From Levilinea saccharolytica (GTDB lineage: Bacteria > Chloroflexota > Anaerolineae > Anaerolineales > Anaerolineaceae): a DNA stretch of 64,000 bases. Positions 25,951-34,534 of this stretch are shown in pieces. Location of the stretch: NCBI RefSeq assembly GCF_001306035.1, contig NZ_LGCM01000042.1:1-64000 (forward strand), given 5' to 3'. Position 1 is the stretch's first letter. Each line of letters starts with the position of its first letter. The position numbers were made by a program, and so were the translations under genes. The notes beneath the pieces are model-generated. The model made no database searches, was not told the origin of the DNA, and worked only from the letters and a program-made list of their open reading frames with translations.

Positions 25951-26454
25951 ATGGATGAAGCGGTATTGGTACTCAACGCCAATTACGAACCGATCAACGT
26001 CTGCGATATGCGGCGTGCGGTCGGGCTTCTCCTGGCCGAAAAAGCCTCACTGGTGGTAAACGGTCGCGGGAGTATTAAAACTGCGCGCAACGCCTTCCCC
26101 CGCCCCTCCATTATCCGCCTGGATAAGATGATCCACCGCCCCCGCCCCACCGTCAAGCTGACGCGGCGCGAAGTCTTCCGGCGCGACGCCCACACCTGCC
26201 AATACTGCGGTCGCACCGGCGGTGAGATGACCATTGATCACATCTTCCCGCGCCGTTTGGGAGGCCGCCAGACGTGGACCAACGTGGTCACGGCCTGCGC
26301 CGCCTGCAACCACCGCAAGGGGGGCCGCACCCTGGAGGAATCGGGCATGACCCTGCTGCGCCCGCCCAAGGAGCCGCCGGCCTCTGCCCTGTATATTTTT
26401 GGTAGGCATTTAAAAGAATATTTCGAGTGGGAACCCTACTTGAACGGCTGGTAA
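25951..26454 (+). CDS. HNH endonuclease family protein
   Basis: The 167-residue product is a compact, stand-alone HNH protein of a family widespread in Chloroflexota, cyanobacteria and actinobacteria. The N-terminus VLVLNANYEPINVCDMRRAV is highly conserved in it. The HNH domain spans about 80-135: CQYCGRTGGEMTIDHIFPRR with the central DH pair, then NVVTACAACNHRKGGRT with the second CxxC and the final His. The four cysteines form a structural zinc site. The biological role, repair or otherwise, is not established. Confidence 0.88.
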   Translation: MDEAVLVLNANYEPINVCDMRRAVGLLLAEKASLVVNGRGSIKTARNAFPRPSIIRLDKMIHRPRPTVKLTRREVFRRDAHTCQYCGRTGGEMTIDHIFPRRLGGRQTWTNVVTACAACNHRKGGRTLEESGMTLLRPPKEPPASALYIFGRHLKEYFEWEPYLNGW

Positions 26455-26466
26455 CCGCCCCCCAAA

Positions 26467-27219
26467 TTACAGCTCAAACTCCATAAAGTCTTTCGCCAGC
26501 TGCACCGGCTTGCCGAACGTCTCAGCCGCCGCCGCGGTCAGCTCGGCTTCTTCCAGGGTGGTATCGTAATGGATCAAATACAGCGCCTCCACCCCGGCCT
26601 GGCGCGCGGTTTCGCCTGCCTGCGCGGGGGAGGAATGGCCGGTTTGCTGGCCCGCCGATTCGTGCAGCAGTAACTGCGCCCCGCTGGCCAGGCCCACCAC
26701 CGCCGGGCAAGGCTCGGTGTCGCAGGAATAGGCTGCCGCCTTGCCGCTGGCATGGAACAGTACGCGCAGCCCCACCGTGGGGATGAGATGGCGCACCGGC
26801 GACGCCCACACCGACAGGGCCGCGTCAGCCACCACCGGCGTCATTTCCTCGGCCGGCAAGACGTGGAACACCACCGGGTAAAAATCTGGCCAGCGCTTCC
26901 AGTTGTACAGATCCATCATGGCCTGCAGGCGGTCGGTCACATCCGCTAACCCGTACACATGCAGCGGTTCGCGGCGCCCCAGCAGCCACAGATCCATCAA
27001 GAGCAGCGGCGCACCCGCCACATGATCGGGGTGGAAATGGGTCAAAATCAAATCGGTCAGCCGCAGCGGGTCTACCCCCAGCCGGCGCAGGCGCGGAATA
27101 GGACTGCTGCCGCAATCCACCAGCACCACGCGTTCGCCCGCAGTGAACAGCAGGTGCGTGTTTTCTTGCTCCAACCCCGCCACCGCATTTGCGGATCCCA
27201 GGACAATGATCTTACCCAT
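26467..27219 (-). CDS. MBL-fold metallohydrolase (RNase Z-like)
   Basis: This is a 250-residue metallo-beta-lactamase-fold hydrolase. The metal motif LILTHFHPDHVAGAPLLLMD is near residue 58, preceded by VVLVDCGSSP near 31; later ligands are SPVRHLIPTVGLRV near 135, SCDTEPCPAVV near 159 and a C-terminal YLIHYD near 220. The order resembles RNase Z/arylsulfatase-like members, but the exosite for tRNA is not evident. It follows the HNH gene convergently. Confidence 0.8.
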   Translation of the reverse strand: MGKIIVLGSANAVAGLEQENTHLLFTAGERVVLVDCGSSPIPRLRRLGVDPLRLTDLILTHFHPDHVAGAPLLLMDLWLLGRREPLHVYGLADVTDRLQAMMDLYNWKRWPDFYPVVFHVLPAEEMTPVVADAALSVWASPVRHLIPTVGLRVLFHASGKAAAYSCDTEPCPAVVGLASGAQLLLHESAGQQTGHSSPAQAGETARQAGVEALYLIHYDTTLEEAELTAAAAETFGKPVQLAKDFMEFEL

Positions 27220-27230
27220 ACCCTCTCCTC

Positions 27231-28646
27231 TTAGCGGAAGAATAAGAGCGCCAGGCGCGGGGTAAGCCAGGATTCAATTCCCGCGGCGATGATCAGCAGC
27301 GGAATGACCACCCCTACCATGATCTTACACCAGTTTGCAAAAGCCGCCAAACCCACCTCGCCCACAGTTTTGGATGAATCCGGCGTGGCCAGGCGTGCCC
27401 CCGCGTGGATCACCGCCGCCGTGGCCAGCACCGCCGCGGGGATTTCCAGCACGGCGTGCGGCAGGATCAGCATCACAAAGGTCAGCGGCGGAAAGCCGTT
27501 GGAGACCAGCAGCCCGTACAGATACCCCACCGCCGCGGTGGAAGCCATGAGGGGTAAAACCCCCAGAATACCCAGGGTAAAAGCCCCCACCACCGAGGCC
27601 AACAGCAGCACGCGCATATTCTGCCAGAAAATGGCCATCACCGGCGCCGCCCCCGCCAAAGACCACAGGTCCAACAGGTCTTGCAGGCGGCCGCCCATCT
27701 GGTCCATATCCGCAACGTTCAGCGTCAGGAAAAAGCGCGGCACAATGCTCAGGCCGATGGCCACCCCGGCAACTGCCAGCCCCGCCGCCACCCAGATGCC
27801 CACGCGCATATCGCGCAACGCGCGCGGCAGGCTGCGCGTCAGCCACATGCCAAAATGCGCCGCCCCGCCGGTAAATTCCCGCCGGAAGACGCGCCACATC
27901 CATTTCACATTGAGCACATCAATTTCGCGGCCCAAAAGCTCCTCGCGCTGAAAATGGGCCGTGCCCACCCGCACCAGCAGCACCGTCAGCACCAACAGCC
28001 CCCCCACCGCCCACCACAGGGTGGTGTAATCGCCCCAAAACATCACCACCGACTCGCCCTGAATGAGCAGCGCCACCGGGATGATGATGAAGCTGGAGAG
28101 CAAATTGGCCGAGCGCACCGAGGTGGCCTGGGAGGAAACCACCACCGCCCCCGCCACCATCATCACCGCCTGCACCACCGTCAGCGAGAAGATCTGGAAC
28201 AGCACTTGCAGCGGCGGCAGGGGCACCCCCCCAATCACCAGACCCGCCAGGTACACCGACATGCCCAAAAAGCTGGACAAGAGGGGCGGGATGGTGGCCG
28301 CCAGCAGCTTGCCCAAATACAGCTGCCAGTCTTCCAGGGGCGTATTGAGCAGGGGCTCAATGCTGCCGCGCTCTTTCTCGCCCACAAAGGTTTCCAGGGC
28401 GATCACCAGCGATACCGAGATGGGGAAGAAGCCCACGATCATCAGCAAGAAGGGCACCAGGCGCTCACCGATGATGGTGGCCCCGTAGCGGTTGACAAAG
28501 CCCAACATCTGCTGGGCGGTGAAGTTCATCAGGAAGGGGAAAAAGACCGTCAGGCCCAACACCGGGAAGATGATGCGCCAGTCGCGCAGCTGGTCGCGCA
28601 CTTCGCGGCGGGTGATCACCAGAGCAGGGTATAAACGCTTAAACAC
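27231..28646 (-). CDS. ABC-2 type permease fused to a SpoIIM (DUF95) domain
   Basis: The 471-residue permease partners the ATPase encoded immediately upstream. Residues 1-260 are a NatB/ABC-2 transmembrane domain: LVITRREVRDQLRDWRIIFP, a long extracytoplasmic part, then FVGEKERGSIEPLLNTPLE near 115, the usual ABC-2 signature. Residues about 300-471 resemble SpoIIM/DUF95: FWQNMRVLLLASVVGAFTLG and LPHAVLEIPAAVLATAAV. I chose GTG 28646, with AGGAGG 7 bases upstream and an 8-base overlap with the ATPase stop. Probably an exporter; the cargo is unknown. Confidence 0.82.
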   Translation of the reverse strand: MFKRLYPALVITRREVRDQLRDWRIIFPVLGLTVFFPFLMNFTAQQMLGFVNRYGATIIGERLVPFLLMIVGFFPISVSLVIALETFVGEKERGSIEPLLNTPLEDWQLYLGKLLAATIPPLLSSFLGMSVYLAGLVIGGVPLPPLQVLFQIFSLTVVQAVMMVAGAVVVSSQATSVRSANLLSSFIIIPVALLIQGESVVMFWGDYTTLWWAVGGLLVLTVLLVRVGTAHFQREELLGREIDVLNVKWMWRVFRREFTGGAAHFGMWLTRSLPRALRDMRVGIWVAAGLAVAGVAIGLSIVPRFFLTLNVADMDQMGGRLQDLLDLWSLAGAAPVMAIFWQNMRVLLLASVVGAFTLGILGVLPLMASTAAVGYLYGLLVSNGFPPLTFVMLILPHAVLEIPAAVLATAAVIHAGARLATPDSSKTVGEVGLAAFANWCKIMVGVVIPLLIIAAGIESWLTPRLALLFFR

Positions 28647-29580
28647 GGGCGGCCTCCTGGCGGTTTTCTTGGGCAACGGCCTCCAAGTAGGCTTGTTCCA
28701 GGCTGCGCGGCACTTCGGAGAAGGCCACCACCGCCAGACGTTCCTCCAACAGGCGGCGCAGCAGCCTGGGGTTGGCCGCATCCGGCGCTTCCACGCCAAA
28801 GCGCAGCCAGTTTTCGCCCTGCCCGGTCAAATGCACGCCCTCCGGCAGCCCATCCGGCGTCCAACCATTCAGGCTGCTGCCCAGGCGCGCCTCAAATTCC
28901 GGCGCCCCCAGCAGTTCGCGCTTCAGGTTTTCCGGCGTGCCGGTGCGGATGATGCGCCCGGCGCGGATGATGGCCACCTGATCGGCCAGCTCTTCGGCTT
29001 CCAGCAGGTTGTGGGTACACAGCAAAATGGTGCGCTCGCTGGAGCGCAGGGTGTGAATGGCGTCGCGCACCATGCGCGCGCTTTCGGGGTCCATGGCTGA
29101 GGTGGGTTCATCCAGCAGCAGAACGGGCGGCTCGTGCAGCAGGGCGCGCACCAGGGCCAGCTTTTGGCGCATGCCTTTGGAATATTCCCCCAGGCGCTTC
29201 TTGCCTGCCGAAGCCAGGCCAAACTGCTCCAGGAGTGCATCGCTGCGGCGGCGCGCCTCGCGGCTGCTCAGGCCGTATAAATTGCCGTAAAACTCCAGGT
29301 ATTCATGCGCGTTCATGCGCCCATACAGGCCGTGATGTTCGGTCAGCACCCCCACCACCCGCCGCACCTCATGGGCCTGCCGCACCACATCAAACCCCGC
29401 CACCAGCGCTCTTCCGCGGGTGGGCGTCAGGATGCTGGTCAACATGCGCACGGTGGTGGTTTTTCCAGCCCCATTCGGGCCTAAAACCACCATCACCCGC
29501 CCGGTAGGCACGTCTAAAGAGATACCATTAACGGCCACAAAATCGTCAAAATGCTTGGTAAGATCCTCTGCCAGGATCAT
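28639..29580 (-). CDS. ABC transporter ATP-binding protein (ABC-2 exporter class)
   Basis: The 313-residue ATPase has Walker A GPNGAGKTTTVRML near 35, a Q-loop followed by LTEHHGLYGRMNAHEYLEFY near 80, signature YSKGMRQKLALVRAL near 130, Walker B LLLDEPTSAMD near 150 and H-loop LLCTHNLLEAEELAD near 180. The C-terminal ~90 residues are typical of NatA-like exporters. I start at ATG 29580 with GAGGG 7 bases upstream, excluding ten unlikely upstream codons. Translationally coupled to the ABC-2/SpoIIM permease. Confidence 0.88.
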   Translation of the reverse strand: MILAEDLTKHFDDFVAVNGISLDVPTGRVMVVLGPNGAGKTTTVRMLTSILTPTRGRALVAGFDVVRQAHEVRRVVGVLTEHHGLYGRMNAHEYLEFYGNLYGLSSREARRRSDALLEQFGLASAGKKRLGEYSKGMRQKLALVRALLHEPPVLLLDEPTSAMDPESARMVRDAIHTLRSSERTILLCTHNLLEAEELADQVAIIRAGRIIRTGTPENLKRELLGAPEFEARLGSSLNGWTPDGLPEGVHLTGQGENWLRFGVEAPDAANPRLLRRLLEERLAVVAFSEVPRSLEQAYLEAVAQENRQEAARV

Positions 29581-29622
29581 CCGGCAACCCTCTTTCTTGG
29601 GCCGCCCCACAGGGCAAACGGT

Positions 29623-30492
29623 CTAGGCGTCTGCCTCCGCGGCCGGCTCCAATGGTTCGTCGTCGCCCGCCTCGTCCTGAACTTCTTCCGGTTCCACCGG
29701 AAACAGCTGCCGACGCAGCAGGATGAATGCCAGCGAAGACAGAGCCGTGATGGCCATCAGGGTTTGGTTAGCGTTTAAGCCAGCGACCGGAGAAGGATCC
29801 AGCCGCAAATACTCCAGGAAAAAGCGTCCCACAGGGTAGATAATCAAGTAAAGGAAGAAAATCTCACCCTTACGCAGGCGCTGTGCAAAACGCGCACCCA
29901 CCCACAGCAGCACGCCCATATTCAGCAAATTCCACAGCATTTCATAGAAAAACAGCGGGTGGTAATATTCCACATTGGCAAAGTCTGGCAGGCGGTAGCG
30001 CGGCTCAATGAAAATCGCCCAGGGCAGGTTGGAAGGCCCGCCGTACAATTCCTGATTGACATAATTTCCCCAGCGTCCCACGGCCTGCGCCAGGGCCAGC
30101 CCCGGGGCGATAAAATCGGTCCACTGCAAAAAGCTCAGCTTGTTGCGGCGGCAGAAAATGTACACCGCGATGGCCCCGCCGATGACTGCGCCGGGGATCC
30201 CCAGGCCGCCGTTCCAGATCATGAGCATATCCAGCGGGTGGGTCAGATAATACCAGGTGGTGTAGCCGCGTTCCACCATCGAGGCCGGGGGGGTTAAAAT
30301 GTGCCAGATGCGCGCCCCCAAAACGCCGCCCAGCAGCGCCCAGGGGAGCATATCCCACACTTTTTCCGAATCCACGCCAGCTTTCTTGGCGCGCCAGGCG
30401 GTCAACCAGGCTGCCGCCAACGCCCCCAGCATGATGATCACACCGTAAAAATGGATGAACAACGGGCCGATAGAAAAACCTTCACGAGTCAC
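29623..30492 (-). CDS. lgt: Prolipoprotein diacylglyceryl transferase
   Basis: Lgt transfers diacylglycerol from phosphatidylglycerol to the lipobox cysteine of prelipoproteins in the inner membrane. The 289-residue protein has seven predicted helices and the signature GRWGNYVNQELYGGP near 147-161, plus the early motif HFYGVIIMLGALAAAW near 13 and the YPVGRFFLEYLRLD segment near 225 with its conserved Arg and Glu. The acidic C-terminal tail (EPEEVQDEAGDDEPLEP) is unusual but not disruptive. Start GTG 30492. Lipoproteins such as that at 4522 are its likely clients; LspA is encoded at 42507. Confidence 0.94.
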   Translation of the reverse strand: MTREGFSIGPLFIHFYGVIIMLGALAAAWLTAWRAKKAGVDSEKVWDMLPWALLGGVLGARIWHILTPPASMVERGYTTWYYLTHPLDMLMIWNGGLGIPGAVIGGAIAVYIFCRRNKLSFLQWTDFIAPGLALAQAVGRWGNYVNQELYGGPSNLPWAIFIEPRYRLPDFANVEYYHPLFFYEMLWNLLNMGVLLWVGARFAQRLRKGEIFFLYLIIYPVGRFFLEYLRLDPSPVAGLNANQTLMAITALSSLAFILLRRQLFPVEPEEVQDEAGDDEPLEPAAEADA

Positions 30493-30516
30493 AGGGCTAC
30501 CCTCAGAAATAAAGAA

Positions 30517-31140
30517 TTAATTCGTGCGCGCGGCATGCGCCTGACGGCGGACATGCAGGATGCGTTGGACAGCGGTCACATTTGACAGCACCGCGATGAC
30601 CCACAAAGCCGCCACCGGAATATTAAAGACCAGACCCGGGATGAGAACGATGTAGCGCTCCAGGCGGGAAAGGATGCCGATCTTGGCGTCATAGCCCAGG
30701 GCCTCGGCTCGCCCGCGAATATACGAAACCAACAGCGACCCCGCCGCCGCCAAATAAACCAGCATGGCCCCTTCGCGGTTGGCATGCTCCAGGAAATACA
30801 CCAGCAGGCCGCCCAGGATAAAGAATTCTGAATAGCGGTCGGTCACCGAGTCAACAAAGGCGCCAAAGTTGGAGGATTCTCCGCGCAGGCGCGCCATAGT
30901 GCCGTCTAAGAAATCAAAAGGCGCCATCACCAACAGCAGCAAGCCCGCCCAGGTCATGTACCCCAGGGCTGCCAAAACCGCCCCGCCCACATGCCCCACC
31001 AGGCCCAAAATCGTGATGGTATTCGGTTTGATTCCCAGGCGGTTCAAAAACACCGCGATCGGCAGAAATGCCCCCTTAAAAATCGCCCGCGCATAGTCTG
31101 TAACAGTCTTCGGCTCTTCTTTCTTCACTGCCTGTTCCAA
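30517..31140 (-). CDS. CDP-alcohol phosphatidyltransferase family protein
   Basis: The protein transfers a phosphatidyl or related group from a CDP-alcohol to an acceptor in phospholipid synthesis. The catalytic motif is complete: DFLDGTMARLRG then GAFVDSVTDRYSE, matching D-x2-D-G-x2-A-R-x8/9-G-x3-D-x3-D near residues 70-98. The 207 residues contain about six helices. The class includes PgsA, PIS and archaetidylinositol-type enzymes; substrate cannot be decided. TTG start at 31140 has GGAG 6 bases upstream; GTG 31128 is possible. Follows ftsK, precedes lgt. Confidence 0.85.
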   Translation of the reverse strand: MEQAVKKEEPKTVTDYARAIFKGAFLPIAVFLNRLGIKPNTITILGLVGHVGGAVLAALGYMTWAGLLLLVMAPFDFLDGTMARLRGESSNFGAFVDSVTDRYSEFFILGGLLVYFLEHANREGAMLVYLAAAGSLLVSYIRGRAEALGYDAKIGILSRLERYIVLIPGLVFNIPVAALWVIAVLSNVTAVQRILHVRRQAHAARTN

Positions 31141-31243
31141 GTCTAGCTCCGTCGCAAAAAGGGTAAACGCCGGCCAAAGCCAGCCTTCTTATGCTATCTT
31201 ACCCCAGGCAAACTGTCAAGCGAGAGGCTCAACCTTGCCCGGC

Positions 31244-33478
31244 TCAATCCTCGTCCTCGCCGTCATACCCATCCCGCGCTGAGCCGTCCAGGTCAATTTC
31301 ATCATCGGGACTCATCAAGACCTCGCGCTCGCGCCCGCCGGGTTGGGCCGGCCCCACCACCCCCAAAGCCTCCAACTCTTCCATCAGCCGCGCCGCGCGC
31401 GGATAGCCGATGCGCAGGCGGCGCTGAAGCATGGAGGTGCTGGCGTGCTGCGAGCGGCGAATGACCTCGATGGCCTGTTTCACCAGGGCGTCGCCCCCCT
31501 CTTCTTCGGCCTCCTGCAGCAGTTCTTCCCAGGGGGCAGCTTCCTCCGAAGGCGGAATGCTGCGCTGCCAGAAGGCAATCACCTGATCCATCTCCGCGTC
31601 GGTCAAAATGACCCCCTGAGCGCGGGTGGGCGTGCCCACTTCCGGGTTTAGGAAGAGCATATCACCGTGCCCCAGCAGCGTCTCGGCGCCGTTCACGTCC
31701 AAAATCACGCGGGAATCCACCGCCGAGGCCACCGTGAAGGCGATGCGCGCCGGGAAATTGGCCTTAATCAGCCCCGTCACCACATCCGTGCTGGGGCGCT
31801 GCGTGGCCACCACCAGGTGAATGCCCACCGCGCGGGCCAGCTGCGCCAGGCGCACAATGGCCCCTTCGGTCTGCTCTGGAGCCGACATCATCAAATCCGC
31901 CAGCTCGTCAATCAAAATTACAATGCGCGGCAGGGTGGGTTCCTTGTGGCGCAAAGCGCGCTGGTTGTACCCCTCCAGGTCGCGCACGCGGTTGGCTTCC
32001 AACAGGCGGTAGCGCGCGTCCATCTCCTGCAGCGCCCAACGCAGCACCCCCAACATGCGCTCCGTCTCGGTTTCCACCGTCCCCAGCAGGTGCGGCAGGC
32101 CCTTAAAGCGGATCAGCTCCACCATCTTGGGGTCCAACATGGCCAAACGCAGCTGCTCCGGCGAGTTGTTCATCACCAAACAGGTGGCGATGGCGGCGAT
32201 GCACACCGATTTGCCCGAACCGGTCGTCCCCGCCACCAGCATGTGCGGCATGCGCGAGAGATCCGCCAGCACCGGCTGCCCCGAGACATCCCGCCCCAGG
32301 GCCAAAGCCAACGGGGCGGTCATGCGCTGCATGGCGGGCGTTTCCAGCAGGGAACGCAGGCGCACCATGGCGCTGTGGGCATTGGGCACTTCCACCCCCA
32401 CGAAAGACTGCCCCGGCACCGGCGCCTCAATGCGCAGCCGTTCCGCCGAAAGGCGCAAAGCCAGGTCTTTGGCCAGCCCAGAAATCTGCGAAACGCGCAC
32501 CTTCTGGCGCTGAGGGGCGCCGTCGGGGCCGATCTTATCCACAAACCCGGGTTCCACCGCGTATTGGGTCACGGTGGGCCCCACGCGAAAACCCACCACC
32601 CGCGCCGGAATACCAAATTCGGCCAGGGTCTGCTCAATCAACTGGGCCGAATGATGAATCTGGCCCTCATCCGGCCGTGAATCTTGATCGGGGATCAGCA
32701 AATCCAGCGGGGGCAAATTGGGGCTGCGCTCCACCCGCGCCACCGGCTTCACCATCACCGGTTTCGGCCCGCTGCGTTTGCCGCGCTGCGGTTTGTCCGG
32801 TGCATCCGGCACAGGCTCCAGGGTTGGGGAAGCCTGGGCGGGTTCTTCGGCCGCCAGGAATTCTTCCGGCGCGTCCTGAGCCAGCCAGCTTTCAATGCGG
32901 CGGCTCAGCCAGGCCAGCCCTCCCAGGGCGTGCGCCGCAAACAGCAGCGCCAGCAGCACCAGCACCACCGCGTCCAGCGGCCCCGGCAGCGCCAGGCGCG
33001 CCAGCTCCGCCAGCCCCCAGCCCACCAGGCCGCCGTCCAGCCCCAAATCCGCGCGCTCTAAAGAACGCCCCCCCACCAGCGCAGCCAGCGCCAGCAGGGT
33101 GAAAACCAACCCTTCCAGCGAAAGCACGCGCCCCAAAGGCAGCCGCCGCAGGGGCGGGTCTCCGCGCCACAACAGCAAAACGCCGCCGAAACCGGCGGCC
33201 AAAATGACCAGGAAAGCGCCCCAGCCCAGCCAGCGGCGCAGCAGCCCGATCCAAAAATCAATCACCACCCCGTGGGTCAGGCTCACCAGGCCCAAAAGGG
33301 TCAGCAAAGCCAGCAGCAGCAGCCCCACCCCCGCCAGGTCGCTGCCAAAGCGGTCCAGGCGCAGCCAAAAGCCCGCGGCTTTATCCAGCCAGCGGTCTTG
33401 CGGTTCAGGCACTGCGGCAGGTTCGCCGCCGCGCTTTTTCCGCGGCGAACGGGGTTCCTCCGGCACGGGTGCTCTCAT
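31244..33478 (-). CDS. ftsK: DNA translocase FtsK/SpoIIIE
   Basis: The protein pumps chromosomal DNA through the closing septum. Of 744 residues, about 1-190 hold an Arg/Lys/Pro-rich start and four to five membrane helices; a short linker follows with SGPKPVMVKP. The motor spans about 270-650: Walker A AGTTGSGKS near 414, Walker B VILIDELADLM near 518 and the FtsK motif TQRPSTDVVTGLIKANFPAR near 570. The C-terminal gamma domain (AIEVIRRSQHASTSMLQRRL) is the winged helix that reads KOPS-like sites. It ends with an acidic tail. ATG overlaps the S1-gene stop as ATGA. Confidence 0.94.
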   Translation of the reverse strand: MRAPVPEEPRSPRKKRGGEPAAVPEPQDRWLDKAAGFWLRLDRFGSDLAGVGLLLLALLTLLGLVSLTHGVVIDFWIGLLRRWLGWGAFLVILAAGFGGVLLLWRGDPPLRRLPLGRVLSLEGLVFTLLALAALVGGRSLERADLGLDGGLVGWGLAELARLALPGPLDAVVLVLLALLFAAHALGGLAWLSRRIESWLAQDAPEEFLAAEEPAQASPTLEPVPDAPDKPQRGKRSGPKPVMVKPVARVERSPNLPPLDLLIPDQDSRPDEGQIHHSAQLIEQTLAEFGIPARVVGFRVGPTVTQYAVEPGFVDKIGPDGAPQRQKVRVSQISGLAKDLALRLSAERLRIEAPVPGQSFVGVEVPNAHSAMVRLRSLLETPAMQRMTAPLALALGRDVSGQPVLADLSRMPHMLVAGTTGSGKSVCIAAIATCLVMNNSPEQLRLAMLDPKMVELIRFKGLPHLLGTVETETERMLGVLRWALQEMDARYRLLEANRVRDLEGYNQRALRHKEPTLPRIVILIDELADLMMSAPEQTEGAIVRLAQLARAVGIHLVVATQRPSTDVVTGLIKANFPARIAFTVASAVDSRVILDVNGAETLLGHGDMLFLNPEVGTPTRAQGVILTDAEMDQVIAFWQRSIPPSEEAAPWEELLQEAEEEGGDALVKQAIEVIRRSQHASTSMLQRRLRIGYPRAARLMEELEALGVVGPAQPGGREREVLMSPDDEIDLDGSARDGYDGEDED

Positions 33479-34422
33479 TCCAAAAGGCTCACCAATCCCA
33501 GCCCCAGGCGGCGGCGGTTGGCATCCACATGCAAAATGCGCACTTGCACCGGCTGGCCGACGTGCAGGTAGTATTCCAGATTTTTGATCCCTTCGGGGAG
33601 CGTGATCGAAGAAATGTGGATGAGACCCTCCACGCCTTCAGGCAGGCGCGCAAAGGCCCCAAAGCGCATGATGGCGGTCACCTCCGCCGGAACAACCTCA
33701 CCGGGGTGGTGAACTTCGGTCATGTGTTCCCACGGGTTAGCGGTGAGCTGCTTCAGGCTGAGCGCCACGCGCGAAGTCTCCTCGCACACCTGCAGAACCA
33801 GGGTCTCCACCGGATCGCCGATGACGCAGATATCCCCAGGGTGCTGCACGCGGCCCCAGGAAAGCTCCGACACATGGATCAGGCCTTCCACCCCGCCCAA
33901 ATCCACGAATACGCCGAAATCGGTCACGTTGGTCACATGCCCCTGAACGCGTTGGCCCACCCGCAGCGATTGGAACAGCTGCTTGCGGCGGCCTTCTCCG
34001 GCCAAAGCGGCCCGCTCCGAAAGCACAATCCGCTCCAGCGACGGCTCACACTCGATCACTTTCAGATCCAGGGTGCGGCCCACATAGCCCGCCAGACGGT
34101 TTTGACGCTCGTCTTCCGACAGCGTGGTCGGCACATCAATCAGGTGCGATACGGGCACGAAGCCCTGCATCAATTCTCCCTGAACCAATAGGCCGCCGCG
34201 GTTGTAACCCGTCACCTGAAGGGTGATGATCTCGTCCTGTTCAAAAAGATCTTGAACATGATCCCAATCTACTGAAGCCATCCCATTCGTCTGCGAACGG
34301 CTCTGCGCTTCCGCACGGGTTGCTGAAAATGTGTCCTCATCCGCTAATACTGACGCCCACCAACCTTCATCTAAGTCTGGTGCTTGATCTTCAGCGCGGA
34401 CATCGGTGCGCTTAAACAACAT
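33475..34422 (-). CDS. S1 RNA-binding domain protein (RpsA-like)
   Basis: The 315-residue protein holds three or four S1 OB-fold repeats: one near 55-130 ([20 protein letters not shown]), one near 148-220 ([20 protein letters not shown], then [10 protein letters not shown]) and one near 232-310 ([20 protein letters not shown], then GLIHISSI). The third and fourth repeats are the canonical type. It resembles short ribosomal protein S1 homologues that bind mRNA near the ribosome. A strong GGGAGGTG lies 5 bases before ATG 34422. It is cotranscribed with ftsK. Confidence 0.85.
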   Translation of the reverse strand: MLFKRTDVRAEDQAPDLDEGWWASVLADEDTFSATRAEAQSRSQTNGMASVDWDHVQDLFEQDEIITLQVTGYNRGGLLVQGELMQGFVPVSHLIDVPTTLSEDERQNRLAGYVGRTLDLKVIECEPSLERIVLSERAALAGEGRRKQLFQSLRVGQRVQGHVTNVTDFGVFVDLGGVEGLIHVSELSWGRVQHPGDICVIGDPVETLVLQVCEETSRVALSLKQLTANPWEHMTEVHHPGEVVPAEVTAIMRFGAFARLPEGVEGLIHISSITLPEGIKNLEYYLHVGQPVQVRILHVDANRRRLGLGLVSLLE

Positions 34423-34534
34423 GTATTCACCTCCCCTGGGAAGGCCTGCAAAGATCTCTAAGGATGGGAAGAAACAAATCGCCTATCATTTATTTTATAA
34501 CAATTTTACAATGAAACGCTAGTGGATTTTGTAA

